Made by a program: the position numbers and the translations under genes
Notes under the pieces: generated by a model
Told to the model about the DNA's origin: nothing
Databases searched by the model: none
What the model saw: the letters and a program-made list of their open reading frames with translations, nothing else
Assembly (NCBI GenBank): GCA_026417675.1
Contig: JAOACV010000137.1
Span: forward strand, 1 to 6,810
DNA: 6,810 nt
Direction of reading: 5' to 3'
From: Verrucomicrobiia bacterium
Lineage (GTDB): Bacteria > Verrucomicrobiota > Verrucomicrobiia > CAIQCK01
Shown here: piece by piece, positions 1-6,072 of the stretch
Numbering within the stretch: the first letter of the stretch is position 1
Layout: every line of letters starts with the position of its first letter

Positions 1-525
1 GCGGCCGTGTATGGCGCGCGGCGCGAGTGGCTGGACATGGAAACCTTTTTGACTCAAGTCCAGGAGCGGTCGCGGGCGATTGACGCGCAGAGCTGGCAAT
101 ACGGACGCGAAACGCTGGCGTTGCTGCGACAGATCGAGGCGGCGATGGACACCCCTTCCCGGGTCGCGTTGCGATCAAACCCGCTTTCAATTGACCAGAC
201 CATGCTGCTCGACAGCCAATTGCACAAAGTGTTGAAGGCTGCGATCCGTCCGCCGTCCGGCAGGGGCAGCGCGGCGTCGGCGCGACCGACGCCGGCGGAA
301 ATCGCGGCGGCGCGGGACCAGTTCGTGGAAGGCTCCCTGCGCGAGCTGCAAGTGCGGTTGGAGGCTCAGGCGCGGTTCTTCGGCCTGCCAAACAACGCCA
401 TGCTGAGCGCGCCTGCGGCGAGCGTAGTGGCGCCTGTCACAGGTGCAGAGGATGTGGCAACCCGCCGGCACGCCGCAGAAACGGCCGGCGCGGCAACCTC
501 CACGCCAATGACCAAGTCTCCATGA
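1..525 (+). CDS. hypothetical protein, 3' part of a gene running in from upstream
   Basis: I do not recognise this protein. The frame is open from the first base of the window, so the true start probably lies upstream. Within the window possible starts are GTG at 7 and ATG at 37, neither with a clear ribosome binding site. From the GTG the product is 172 residues. Residues about 10-125 look mainly helical and charged (for example a stretch around EGSLRELQVRLEAQARF), with no membrane segment or signal peptide visible. The last 40 residues are Ala/Thr/Pro-rich and probably disordered. The stop codon overlaps the start of the histidine kinase gene as ATGA (522-525), which suggests translational coupling and one operon with the two-component genes. 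A role linked to that signalling pathway is inference from position only. The reading frame is well supported as coding; the function is unknown. Confidence 0.7.
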   Translation, partial: AAVYGARREWLDMETFLTQVQERSRAIDAQSWQYGRETLALLRQIEAAMDTPSRVALRSNPLSIDQTMLLDSQLHKVLKAAIRPPSGRGSAASARPTPAEIAAARDQFVEGSLRELQVRLEAQARFFGLPNNAMLSAPAASVVAPVTGAEDVATRRHAAETAGAATSTPMTKSP

Positions 526-2681
526 CCGACGAGGCGCGAATCTGGAAACCGACGCTGTCGCCGCACCGGCAGCAAATCCGGCTGACGCGGCGGCTGACGC
601 GGCATTTCATCGTGCTCTGTGTCACCTTCGGTCTGGCGGGCATCTCAATGACGTGGGTCGGGTTCCACTACTACTTCGCCCCGCTGCTCGAACGGGTCAA
701 CGCGGACTGGATCGAGCGCGAGCGTGCCGCCATCCGCTCCGTCGGCGGCCTGGAAGCGGCAGTGATCACGACGCCGTTGCTCAGCCTGCTGGACATGTGC
801 GCCGAGCAGCGCGTCATGCTTTGGGCGCAACTGAAGCAGCATCCGCAATTGGCCTACCTGCGGCTGGCCAACACCGTCAACGCCGAGATCGCCTGGGTGC
901 ACCGCGACGAGTTCACGCGCAGGGAGCTGCCGGAGCCGTCGAAGCTGGAGTGGGACCGCTCGTTCTACCCGCCGCGTGTGAAGGATCGCGAGAGCTACGA
1001 GAAGCTGCGGCCCGTCTGGAGCGCCGGGCGCCAGTTCTACGAACGGCGTTTGTTGCTGTATCGCGAGAGCTTCGGCCGGATGTTCCCGATTGCGGTGCTC
1101 AGCGCCGGATTCGACGAGCCGCCTCCGTCGCTGGCGGAAGCCGACCGGATATGCGACGCCTGCCTGGCCCCGCAGGTGATTCCCGGAGCCAAGGGCATCG
1201 AGGGCTGGCCGGCGGGGCGCGTGCTGACCGACGATTCATTGCTGGTGCGCTATTCCTACGAGTTGCGGGACGCCGTGTTGTATCTGGCGGACGTCAAGAA
1301 AGGCACCGACAACCTGGAGGTCGTCACCATGTATGACCGCAACGGCGTGCCGTTGCTGAGCGAACTGCAGAGCGATCCCACGTTCCAATTCCAGCGCGGT
1401 CTGAAGGGCGACCTGTCTCTCGTCCGGCTCACCGCCCACGTGCGCCAGCGAATCTTCGAGGAAGTGGAGACCTCCGACGAAGCCGCGATGTCGCAGGCTT
1501 ACGAGGTGTTTGTGCCGGTGTTCCGCCACGGTGGTCTGCGCGGCATGATGGCGTTCGGTCTGCGCGGCCAGGCGTCGTTGATGGCGCCGTTCCGGATGAC
1601 CATCCAGCAAATCCAACGCATGATGGTCACCAGCACGATTGCCCTGACCACGTTGATGATCCTGGCCAGCGTGATCATGGCGCTGCGGCTGCACTGGCGG
1701 ATCGCCCGGCCCCTGGAGGCGATCAGCCAAGCCGCACGCGACTTCGTCCACGGCGAACTCACCGCGCCGGAACACCTTCAACGCGCCACCGAGCTGGCGC
1801 AGAGGCGGCACTATACGCGCGAAGACCGCCGGCTCTGCGAGGCTTACTCCAGGATGGTCAGCGTCATTCAGGAAACGCTGAAAGAGAAGGACGCAGCCTA
1901 CGCCGAACTGCAAACCACGCAGAAACAACTGCTGGCCTCCCAGCGCCAGTCGTTGCTCGGCGTCGTCGCCGCGGGTGTCGCGCACGAGATCAAGAACGCG
2001 CTCAATCCCGTGAAGTTGCGCGCCGAGCGGATGCTGATGGCGCATCAGATGAAGCGCGAGGTCGCGCTGGAGGAAGGACTGAACCTCATCATTCAGAGCG
2101 TCGTGCGCTGCGCGGAGATTTCCAACAAGCTCAGCCAGTTCGCCAAACCCTCCGACGCGGCCTCCCATTACGATTTCGATCTCAACGAGACCCTGCGCGA
2201 CGCGCTCACCATCACCCACGACGTGCTCGCCACCTCCAAGGTTCAAGTGACCACCCAGTTGGACGACTTGCCTCATCTGCACGGCAGCCCGAAGGAAATC
2301 CAACAGGCGCTCATCAACTTCCTGCTCAACGCCAAAGACGCCATTCTCGACGCCCGCGCGAAACAGGACCGCGCCGAGGCGGGCCACGTGACGGTCAGCA
2401 CGGCGCCGAAGGGCGATTTCGTGGAGCTGCGCATCAGCGATGACGGCTGCGGCATGACGGAGGAAACCAAGCAGAAGATGTTCGTGCCGTTCTTCACCAC
2501 CAAGGAGCCGGGCAAGGGCACCGGTCTGGGCATGGGCATCAGCCAGAGCATCCTTCAGGCGCACGGCGCCGAGATCAAAATCGAAAGCGAGTGGGCCAAG
2601 GGAACCACGTTGATCGTGCGGTTCCCGATCCCACACCGCGACGAAAAGCCGGCGTCCAACGGCGCCGCGGCGAAAACCTGA
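522..2681 (+). CDS. membrane-bound sensor histidine kinase with large extracytoplasmic domain
   Basis: This is a 719-residue two-component sensor kinase of the inner membrane, which autophosphorylates a histidine and donates phosphate to a response regulator. A hydrophobic segment at residues 29-50 and a second at about 368-390 flank an extracytoplasmic domain of about 315 residues. That domain is not one I can name; its distal part ([18 protein letters not shown]) looks Cache-like. A HAMP-type linker follows ([18 protein letters not shown]), then a coiled coil near 445-475. The HisKA H-box is [10 protein letters not shown] with His488. The ATPase domain has the N-box (Asn603 in NFLLNAKDA), the G1 box (DDGCGM, 640-645), the F-box (FVPFFTT, 654-660) and the G2 box (GTGLGMG, 666-672). 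All key kinase residues are present, so it should be active. The start overlaps the preceding stop, and the cognate regulator follows 50 bases downstream. The sensor domain holds a CxxC pair (Cys211, Cys214). The signal sensed is unknown. Confidence 0.95.
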   Translation: MTDEARIWKPTLSPHRQQIRLTRRLTRHFIVLCVTFGLAGISMTWVGFHYYFAPLLERVNADWIERERAAIRSVGGLEAAVITTPLLSLLDMCAEQRVMLWAQLKQHPQLAYLRLANTVNAEIAWVHRDEFTRRELPEPSKLEWDRSFYPPRVKDRESYEKLRPVWSAGRQFYERRLLLYRESFGRMFPIAVLSAGFDEPPPSLAEADRICDACLAPQVIPGAKGIEGWPAGRVLTDDSLLVRYSYELRDAVLYLADVKKGTDNLEVVTMYDRNGVPLLSELQSDPTFQFQRGLKGDLSLVRLTAHVRQRIFEEVETSDEAAMSQAYEVFVPVFRHGGLRGMMAFGLRGQASLMAPFRMTIQQIQRMMVTSTIALTTLMILASVIMALRLHWRIARPLEAISQAARDFVHGELTAPEHLQRATELAQRRHYTREDRRLCEAYSRMVSVIQETLKEKDAAYAELQTTQKQLLASQRQSLLGVVAAGVAHEIKNALNPVKLRAERMLMAHQMKREVALEEGLNLIIQSVVRCAEISNKLSQFAKPSDAASHYDFDLNETLRDALTITHDVLATSKVQVTTQLDDLPHLHGSPKEIQQALINFLLNAKDAILDARAKQDRAEAGHVTVSTAPKGDFVELRISDDGCGMTEETKQKMFVPFFTTKEPGKGTGLGMGISQSILQAHGAEIKIESEWAKGTTLIVRFPIPHRDEKPASNGAAAKT

Positions 2682-2721
2682 AAGGAAAACTTGCGGTGGA
2701 ACGAGCGATTCCAATCCAATC

Positions 2722-2727
2722 GAGGTG
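2722..2727 (+). promoter_or_regulatory. ribosome binding site of the response regulator
   Basis: GAGGTG lies four bases before the ATG at 2732 (six if only GAGG is counted). It is the clearest Shine-Dalgarno sequence in the window and supports this start. The histidine kinase, the protease and both transposases lack a comparable site. Confidence 0.65.
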
Positions 2728-2731
2728 ACTT

Positions 2732-3928
2732 ATGCCAAGCGACATCAAAGTGTTGTTGGTAGATGACCAGCGCGAGAACCTGGTCGAATACGAGGGCATG
2801 CTCAAGGAGCTGACCGACTACCACGTTCGCGCCGTGGACAACAGCGCCGAGGCGATTGCGCTCTGCCAGCGTGAACCGTTCGACGTGCTGATTACGGACG
2901 TGCGCATGCCGGGCAAGAACGGCGACGAGATGTTCGGCGAGATCAAGAAGATCCAGCCCGACATCCGCTGCATCGTCATCACCGGTTTCCCCGGCCAAGA
3001 CGCGCCGATCAACTTCCTGAAGCTCGGCGCGCACGACTTTCTCTTCAAAGCGGAATTTTCCGCGCAGACGATGCTGCGCGCGGTGGACAACCAGGTCCAG
3101 ATCGTCCGGCTGCGCCGCCAGACGGCTGAGATGCAGAAGCAACTGGCCGCATTTCAGAAGACCATTCAGGAAATCATGGCAACTGTGCAGTCGGTCACGC
3201 GCCTGACGCGCGCGCCGGAATTGCAAATGTCCCTCCACAGCTTTGCCGAAACCGCCGCGATGATGTTGCAGGCGCCTGCGGCGGCCATTTTTCTTATGGA
3301 GCCGGACAGTCAAAACCTCGTAGCCCGCTGCGCCGTCGGCGCGGCGCCGAACGAGACTCCCGTGCCTGTCGGTCGCGGTTTTGCCGGCCGCATCGCGCAG
3401 GCTGGCCGGGTTCGTGCGCTGTCACGCGCGGAGGCCGGCTCGTGGCCGGGCGATGAGATCGCCGGTTCGGTTGAGGCCGGCCGCAAGTCGGCGCTCGGTG
3501 TGCCGCTTATCGCGCAGAACGTCTGCATCGGTGTCATGGAGGTCTTTGACAAGCCGGAGTTCGGTCCGCAGGACGTGGAGCTGCTCTCCCGTCTCGCCGG
3601 CCTGTGCGCCTCCACGCTTGACTTGATCAACGCAACCCAGATGGCCGACAACCTGTTGATGCGCGCCCTCAAGCTTGCCGCCGGCTCGGAAGCGGCGGAG
3701 GCCGGCCAGCCCGCCGAGGCCGCGAAGGCGGCGCTGAACGGCATGGCTGAAACGGTCAAACAGATTGACCTGGTCGGCAGCAGTGGACGCGCCGCGATCA
3801 TTGCGGACCAGATTCGCCAACTCTCCGCCTACGGTCCCGAGGCGGCGGCATTCTGCGAGAAACTGCTGGGCGACCTGCTGGAGATGTTCAGGGCACAGCG
3901 CGAATCGCTACCGGAGATCAAGATATGA
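2732..3928 (+). CDS. response regulator with REC and GAF domains, no DNA-binding domain
   Basis: This 398-residue cytoplasmic protein is the likely partner of the kinase just upstream. The receiver domain covers about residues 4-118. The acidic pair is Asp11/Asp12, the phosphoacceptor is Asp56 (LITDVRMPG), the switch threonine is Thr84, and the conserved lysine is Lys106. The lysine is followed by Ala and not by the usual Pro. Residues about 117-156 form a probable coiled coil (RLRRQTAEMQKQLAAF), suggesting a dimer. A GAF domain follows at about 157-300, with PVGRGFAGR near 212-220 and SALGVPLIA near 253-261. GAF domains bind small ligands or mediate signalling contacts. The last 98 residues are Ala-rich and look helical, with no helix-turn-helix, GGDEF, EAL, HD-GYP or AAA+ motif. 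Output is therefore probably through protein interaction. Cotranscription with the kinase is likely from the 50-base spacing and strand. Confidence 0.93.
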   Translation: MPSDIKVLLVDDQRENLVEYEGMLKELTDYHVRAVDNSAEAIALCQREPFDVLITDVRMPGKNGDEMFGEIKKIQPDIRCIVITGFPGQDAPINFLKLGAHDFLFKAEFSAQTMLRAVDNQVQIVRLRRQTAEMQKQLAAFQKTIQEIMATVQSVTRLTRAPELQMSLHSFAETAAMMLQAPAAAIFLMEPDSQNLVARCAVGAAPNETPVPVGRGFAGRIAQAGRVRALSRAEAGSWPGDEIAGSVEAGRKSALGVPLIAQNVCIGVMEVFDKPEFGPQDVELLSRLAGLCASTLDLINATQMADNLLMRALKLAAGSEAAEAGQPAEAAKAALNGMAETVKQIDLVGSSGRAAIIADQIRQLSAYGPEAAAFCEKLLGDLLEMFRAQRESLPEIKI

Positions 3929-3932
3929 GCAT

Positions 3933-3953
3933 AACTCGCGACTCGTAATTCGT
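3933..3953 (+). repeat. three tandem heptamers, RRTTCGT type, + strand orientation
   Basis: Three head-to-tail 7-base units read AACTCGC, GACTCGT and AATTCGT. They begin four bases after the stop of the response regulator. They face the longer array of the same heptamer on the opposite strand at 3971-4012, making an inverted arrangement. The units are degenerate, but the TCG core is present in all three. Confidence 0.65.
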
Positions 3954-3976
3954 CTGGCGGCTCCGGACGATGAGTC
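3940..3976 (+). other. predicted hairpin at the centre of the heptamer spacer
   Basis: GTCTGG (3952-3957) can pair with CCGGAC (3963-3968), allowing one T-G pair, over a five-base loop CGGCT. Below it GACTC (3940-3944) pairs with GAGTC (3972-3976) across a small internal loop, and further degenerate pairing of the heptamer arms is possible. There is no T-run after the stem, so this does not look like a standard intrinsic terminator. It could form in the transcript between the regulator and protease genes and affect read-through, stability or translation of the protease message. That role is inferred. Confidence 0.5.
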
Positions 3977-4012
3977 ACCGAATCACGTATTAGGAACCAC
4001 GAACCACGATCC
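3971..4012 (-). repeat. five to six tandem heptamers, RRTTCGT type, - strand orientation
   Basis: Read on the - strand from 4012, successive 7-base units are GGATCGT, GGTTCGT, GGTTCCT, AATACGT, GATTCGG and a weak sixth, TGACTCA. Excluding the weak sixth, and together with the three + strand units, the fifth base is C in all eight, the fourth is T in seven and the sixth is G in seven. The array ends exactly at the base before the protease ATG at 4013, so the protease has no normal ribosome binding site. This looks like an inserted or expanded intergenic repeat and not chance sequence. Confidence 0.65.
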
Positions 4013-4834
4013 ATGACCGACCTGCGCGACATTCTTTTTGGCCGGATCAATCCGGCCGAATTGCTGCAAGGCGCCACCGGCAAGGGCGTCAAGGTTGCCG
4101 TTGTGGACAGCGGCGTGGACAACAAACACCCCGACCTCAAAGACCACGTCAAAGGCGGCTGCGTCGTCGCGGAGGAAGCCACAGGGAAGATCATCACCAA
4201 GCCCTACGATGGCGAAGACGCGGCTGGCCATGGCACCGGGTGCGCCGGCATCATCGCCAAGTTCGCGCCCGAAGCGGAGATTTACAGCGTGCGCGTGCTC
4301 GCGTGCATCGGCATCGGCCCTGATGGTTACAAGATGGCCGCCGGCAAGCCCAAACACCTCATCTACGGCCTCAACTGGGCCATTGAGAACTGCCACGTCA
4401 TCAACACCAGCAACGGCCTCATTGTCAGCGAAGGCACGGCTTACTTCGAAGCCTTCCACAAAATCGTCGAGAAGGCCTACTACCGCGACCGCATCCTCGT
4501 CGCCGCCGGCGAGAATCAGGGCTATCCCAGTTTCCCCTCCATCTTCTCCAATCTCATCAAGGTCTATTGGGACACTTACAAAGACCCCTTCCACTTCGTT
4601 TATCAACTCAAGCCCAACACCTTCACCGAGTTCATCGCCCACGGCAACCGCGTGATCGTGCCGCAGCCCGGTGGCGGCTACATTGAGGAATTCGGGACCA
4701 GCTTCGCCACCCCCCATGTCACCGCCGCCGTCGCGCTGCTGCTCTCCAAATACCCCGGCCTCAAACCCTTCCAAGTCAAATCCCTCATCTACGCTATGTC
4801 GCAGAAGTCCGCGCCGGGCGCGGGCAGCGTGTGA
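4013..4834 (+). CDS. subtilisin-like serine protease (peptidase family S8), compact cytoplasmic form
   Basis: This 273-residue protein is close to the size of a bare subtilisin catalytic domain. The triad is visible: Asp32 in VAVVDSGVD, His73 in AGHGTGCAG, and Ser230 in FGTSFATPHVTAA. There is no signal peptide, no inhibitory propeptide and no added C-terminal domain. It also has several cysteines (50, 77, 98, 127). It is therefore probably cytoplasmic. Two parts are unusual. The oxyanion-hole region reads AAGENQG (164-170), where the family normally has AAGN, so Glu167 or a shifted Asn168 occupies the site. The substrate-binding strand reads TSNG (132-135) where the family usually has SLG or SWG. 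The start at 4013 is the only reasonable one: no other ATG, GTG or TTG start precedes the catalytic Asp region, and an in-frame stop lies at 3971. No ribosome binding site is present. Control by, or service to, the upstream two-component system is inference from position and shared strand. Confidence 0.9.
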   Translation: MTDLRDILFGRINPAELLQGATGKGVKVAVVDSGVDNKHPDLKDHVKGGCVVAEEATGKIITKPYDGEDAAGHGTGCAGIIAKFAPEAEIYSVRVLACIGIGPDGYKMAAGKPKHLIYGLNWAIENCHVINTSNGLIVSEGTAYFEAFHKIVEKAYYRDRILVAAGENQGYPSFPSIFSNLIKVYWDTYKDPFHFVYQLKPNTFTEFIAHGNRVIVPQPGGGYIEEFGTSFATPHVTAAVALLLSKYPGLKPFQVKSLIYAMSQKSAPGAGSV

Positions 4835-5119
4835 CGCTTTCAGAATCCAGATGCCGCTATGCCGAACATGACGACCACTCGTAGTGCGCCCAAAATCGGT
4901 GTTACCCGGGCCTTCTGCCCATTGAGAACGAAGGAAGCCAACAGCCAGTGGCCGTCCGGCCTCCTCGGTCCCGTTCTTTGGGTGCTTGAGTTTTACCGGC
5001 ATCGCCGCTTTGGGTTCAAGCCCGAAGGAGTCGGAGGGCTTCGATCCCCAATCATTACGATTGAGCTAAAAACCTGCACATCGTGGTGAATTTTTTTTCG
5101 CGCTTCTTGTCGAACCTGC
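4835..5119. other. intergenic region without a convincing gene
   Basis: I find no supported gene in these 285 bases. They hold possible secondary structure. AGAACG (4925-4930) pairs with CGTTCT (4972-4977) around GGCCG/CGGCC (4950-4961). CTTTGGG (5008-5014) pairs with CCCGAAG (5021-5027), with an alternative CGAAG/CTTCG pairing (5023-5027 with 5039-5043). A tRNA-like remnant on the - strand (5027-5068) was considered and not accepted. The last part, from about 5073, probably belongs to the left end of the IS1380-like element, including eight consecutive T at 5091-5098. No clear terminator follows the protease gene. Confidence 0.5.
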
Positions 5120-5944
5120 ATGGCTGCCATCACCAAGAAACCCTCCCGCCTCAAACTCCAGTTCGTCGCCAACTCCGACCATTCCATCCACGCCGGACTG
5201 GTCGCCGTCGAGGCCATGGCCCGACGCTTCGACCTCTGGAACAAACTCCGCCAACTCCCCTGCCTCGACCCCCGCAGGGACAAGCGCCGCGGTTACAGCC
5301 CCGAGGTCATCGTCGGGCAGTTGATCTACGCCCTGTGCTCGGGCGGGGGCTGTCTGTCCGACAGCGAGGCGCTCAACGACGACCCGCTGGCGCGCGAACT
5401 CTTCGGCGTGGAGAAGTTCGCCGATCAATCCCAGGTGGGCGAATGGCTGCGCGAACAGTCGGAGGAAAGTGTCGCGGCACTGCGGCAACTGCTGCACCAG
5501 TTCGTGGCGTGGGTGTGGCAGCAGGCCGACCCCCGCCGCCTGCTCCACAACGGCCAGCGCGAGGTGTTCTTCGATGACACGCAATTGGAGGTGACGGGCC
5601 AGCACTTCGAGGGCGCAGCGCCCAATTACCAGGGGAAGCTGGCCTTGAGTTGGCAGACGCTCTGGGTCGGGCCGTTGCTCTGCGACAGTCACTTGGGCCG
5701 CCCCGGGGATGTGAGCGATCAGTTGTTGCCGATGCTGGAGCGCAACCGGGCGCTCTGGCAGGGCCAGCCGGCGCACTTCTACGCCGACAGCGGCAGCAGC
5801 GCGGGCGTTTACCTCAACGCCATCGCTGCCGAGGGCTGGCACTACACGGTGAGCTACAACCGATGGACCGGCCCGCTGGAACGGGCCGCCCAGGCCCTGC
5901 CCGCGCTGGCGTGGAAAGAGTCCGGCGACGCGGTCATGTCCTAA
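5073..5944 (+). mobile_element. IS1380-like insertion sequence, left part, 3' end missing
   Basis: A truncated IS1380-family transposase gene fills most of this span. The stretch CCTGCACATCGTGGTGAA (5073-5090), just before a run of eight T, is a candidate left terminal repeat because IS1380-family ends commonly begin with CCT. No matching right end is visible before the coding frame breaks off near 5940. The left boundary is a guess from sequence style; the identity of the element rests on the transposase. Confidence 0.5.
5120..5944 (+). CDS. IS1380-family transposase, C-terminally truncated
   Basis: The 274-residue product matches the N-terminal two thirds of IS1380-family DDE transposases, which are usually about 430-500 residues. 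Visible landmarks are the N-terminal helical region (SDHSIHAGLVAVEAMARRF), the segment SEALNDDPLARELFG with the following DQSQVGEWL, the first catalytic acidic region FFDDTQLEV (Asp152/Asp153), the NYQGK segment, and the second catalytic Asp223 in YADSGSS. The frame then stops after GDAVMS at 5942, so the C-terminal region with the third catalytic acid is absent. The protein should not transpose the element by itself. The loss is best explained by insertion of, or recombination with, the IS256-like sequence that begins just downstream. No ribosome binding site is evident before the ATG. Family assignment is confident; inactivity is inferred from length. Confidence 0.88.
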   Translation: MAAITKKPSRLKLQFVANSDHSIHAGLVAVEAMARRFDLWNKLRQLPCLDPRRDKRRGYSPEVIVGQLIYALCSGGGCLSDSEALNDDPLARELFGVEKFADQSQVGEWLREQSEESVAALRQLLHQFVAWVWQQADPRRLLHNGQREVFFDDTQLEVTGQHFEGAAPNYQGKLALSWQTLWVGPLLCDSHLGRPGDVSDQLLPMLERNRALWQGQPAHFYADSGSSAGVYLNAIAAEGWHYTVSYNRWTGPLERAAQALPALAWKESGDAVMS

Positions 5945-5964
5945 CCTTCCTGTAAAAACGAAGA

Positions 5965-5978
5965 GGGTGTAGGCTTGT
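5965..5978 (+). repeat. left arm of an inverted repeat pair
   Basis: GGGTGTAGGCTTGT here matches the reverse complement of 6032-6045 at 13 of 14 positions. The pair brackets 53 bases that contain a perfect palindrome. It may be the left terminal repeat of the IS256-like element, with an internal copy, or the ends of a small non-coding element. Confidence 0.6.
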
Positions 5979-6004
5979 AAGAGAACCACAGAACCCAAGG
6001 CAGA

Positions 6005-6022
6005 CCCGCCCCTAGGGGCGGG
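6005..6022. repeat. perfect 18-bp palindrome
   Basis: CCCGCCCC, TA, GGGGCGGG is identical to its own reverse complement over 18 bases and lies between the two inverted repeat arms at 5965-5978 and 6032-6045. It is much more GC-rich than its immediate surroundings. No T-run follows, so it is not a typical terminator. It could be a cruciform or protein binding site of the mobile element. Confidence 0.7.
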
Positions 6023-6031
6023 CGGCCCAAC

Positions 6032-6045
6032 ACAAACCTACACCC
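6032..6045 (-). repeat. right arm of an inverted repeat pair
   Basis: ACAAACCTACACCC is the inverted partner of 5965-5978, with one mismatch. It ends 27 bases before the ATG of the IS256-family transposase. Pairing of the arms in RNA would place the leader of the transposase message in a hairpin, a plausible but unproven brake on transposase expression. Confidence 0.6.
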
Positions 6046-6072
6046 ATCAAAAGAATACTACCCAGTCAACAG

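Noticed and set aside
1152..1166. Possible c-type heme site in the sensor domain
   Set aside because: The motif is CDAC followed by Leu, not His, so the CxxCH requirement is not met.
1236..2714. Long open frame on the - strand (492 codons) opposite the histidine kinase
   Set aside because: Its product is rich in His, Arg, Gly and Leu with no family pattern, and the + strand frame has every kinase motif. It is a by-product of GC-rich codon use.
3933..4012. CRISPR-like array
   Set aside because: The units are 7 bases, contiguous without spacers, and occur in both orientations.
4038..4655. Second + strand frame (205 codons) inside the protease gene
   Set aside because: The product is Ser/Pro/Ala-rich low-complexity sequence typical of a shifted frame in GC-rich DNA.
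3983..5002. Open frame on the - strand (339 codons) across the protease and the gap behind it
   Set aside because: It lies opposite a protease with an intact catalytic triad, and its Gly/Val/Asp-rich product shows no motif.
5027..5068. tRNA-like remnant on the - strand: a TAGCTCAAT stretch, a T-arm-like GGGGATCGAAGCCC and an acceptor-like CGACTCC
   Set aside because: There is no anticodon arm, the D arm cannot close, the T stem is imperfect and no matching 5' acceptor strand is present. At best a decayed fragment, possibly chance.
4859..5089. Small open frame of 76 codons between the protease and the transposase
   Set aside because: No ribosome binding site, no recognisable motif, and it runs into the probable left end of the insertion sequence.
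5073..5099. Intrinsic terminator ending in eight T
   Set aside because: The only stem before the T-run is three base pairs (CAC/GTG). The T-run is more likely part of the insertion sequence end.
5066..5998. Open frame on the - strand (310 codons) opposite the IS1380-like transposase
   Set aside because: The + strand protein fits a known family; the reverse product is low in pattern and spans the element boundary.
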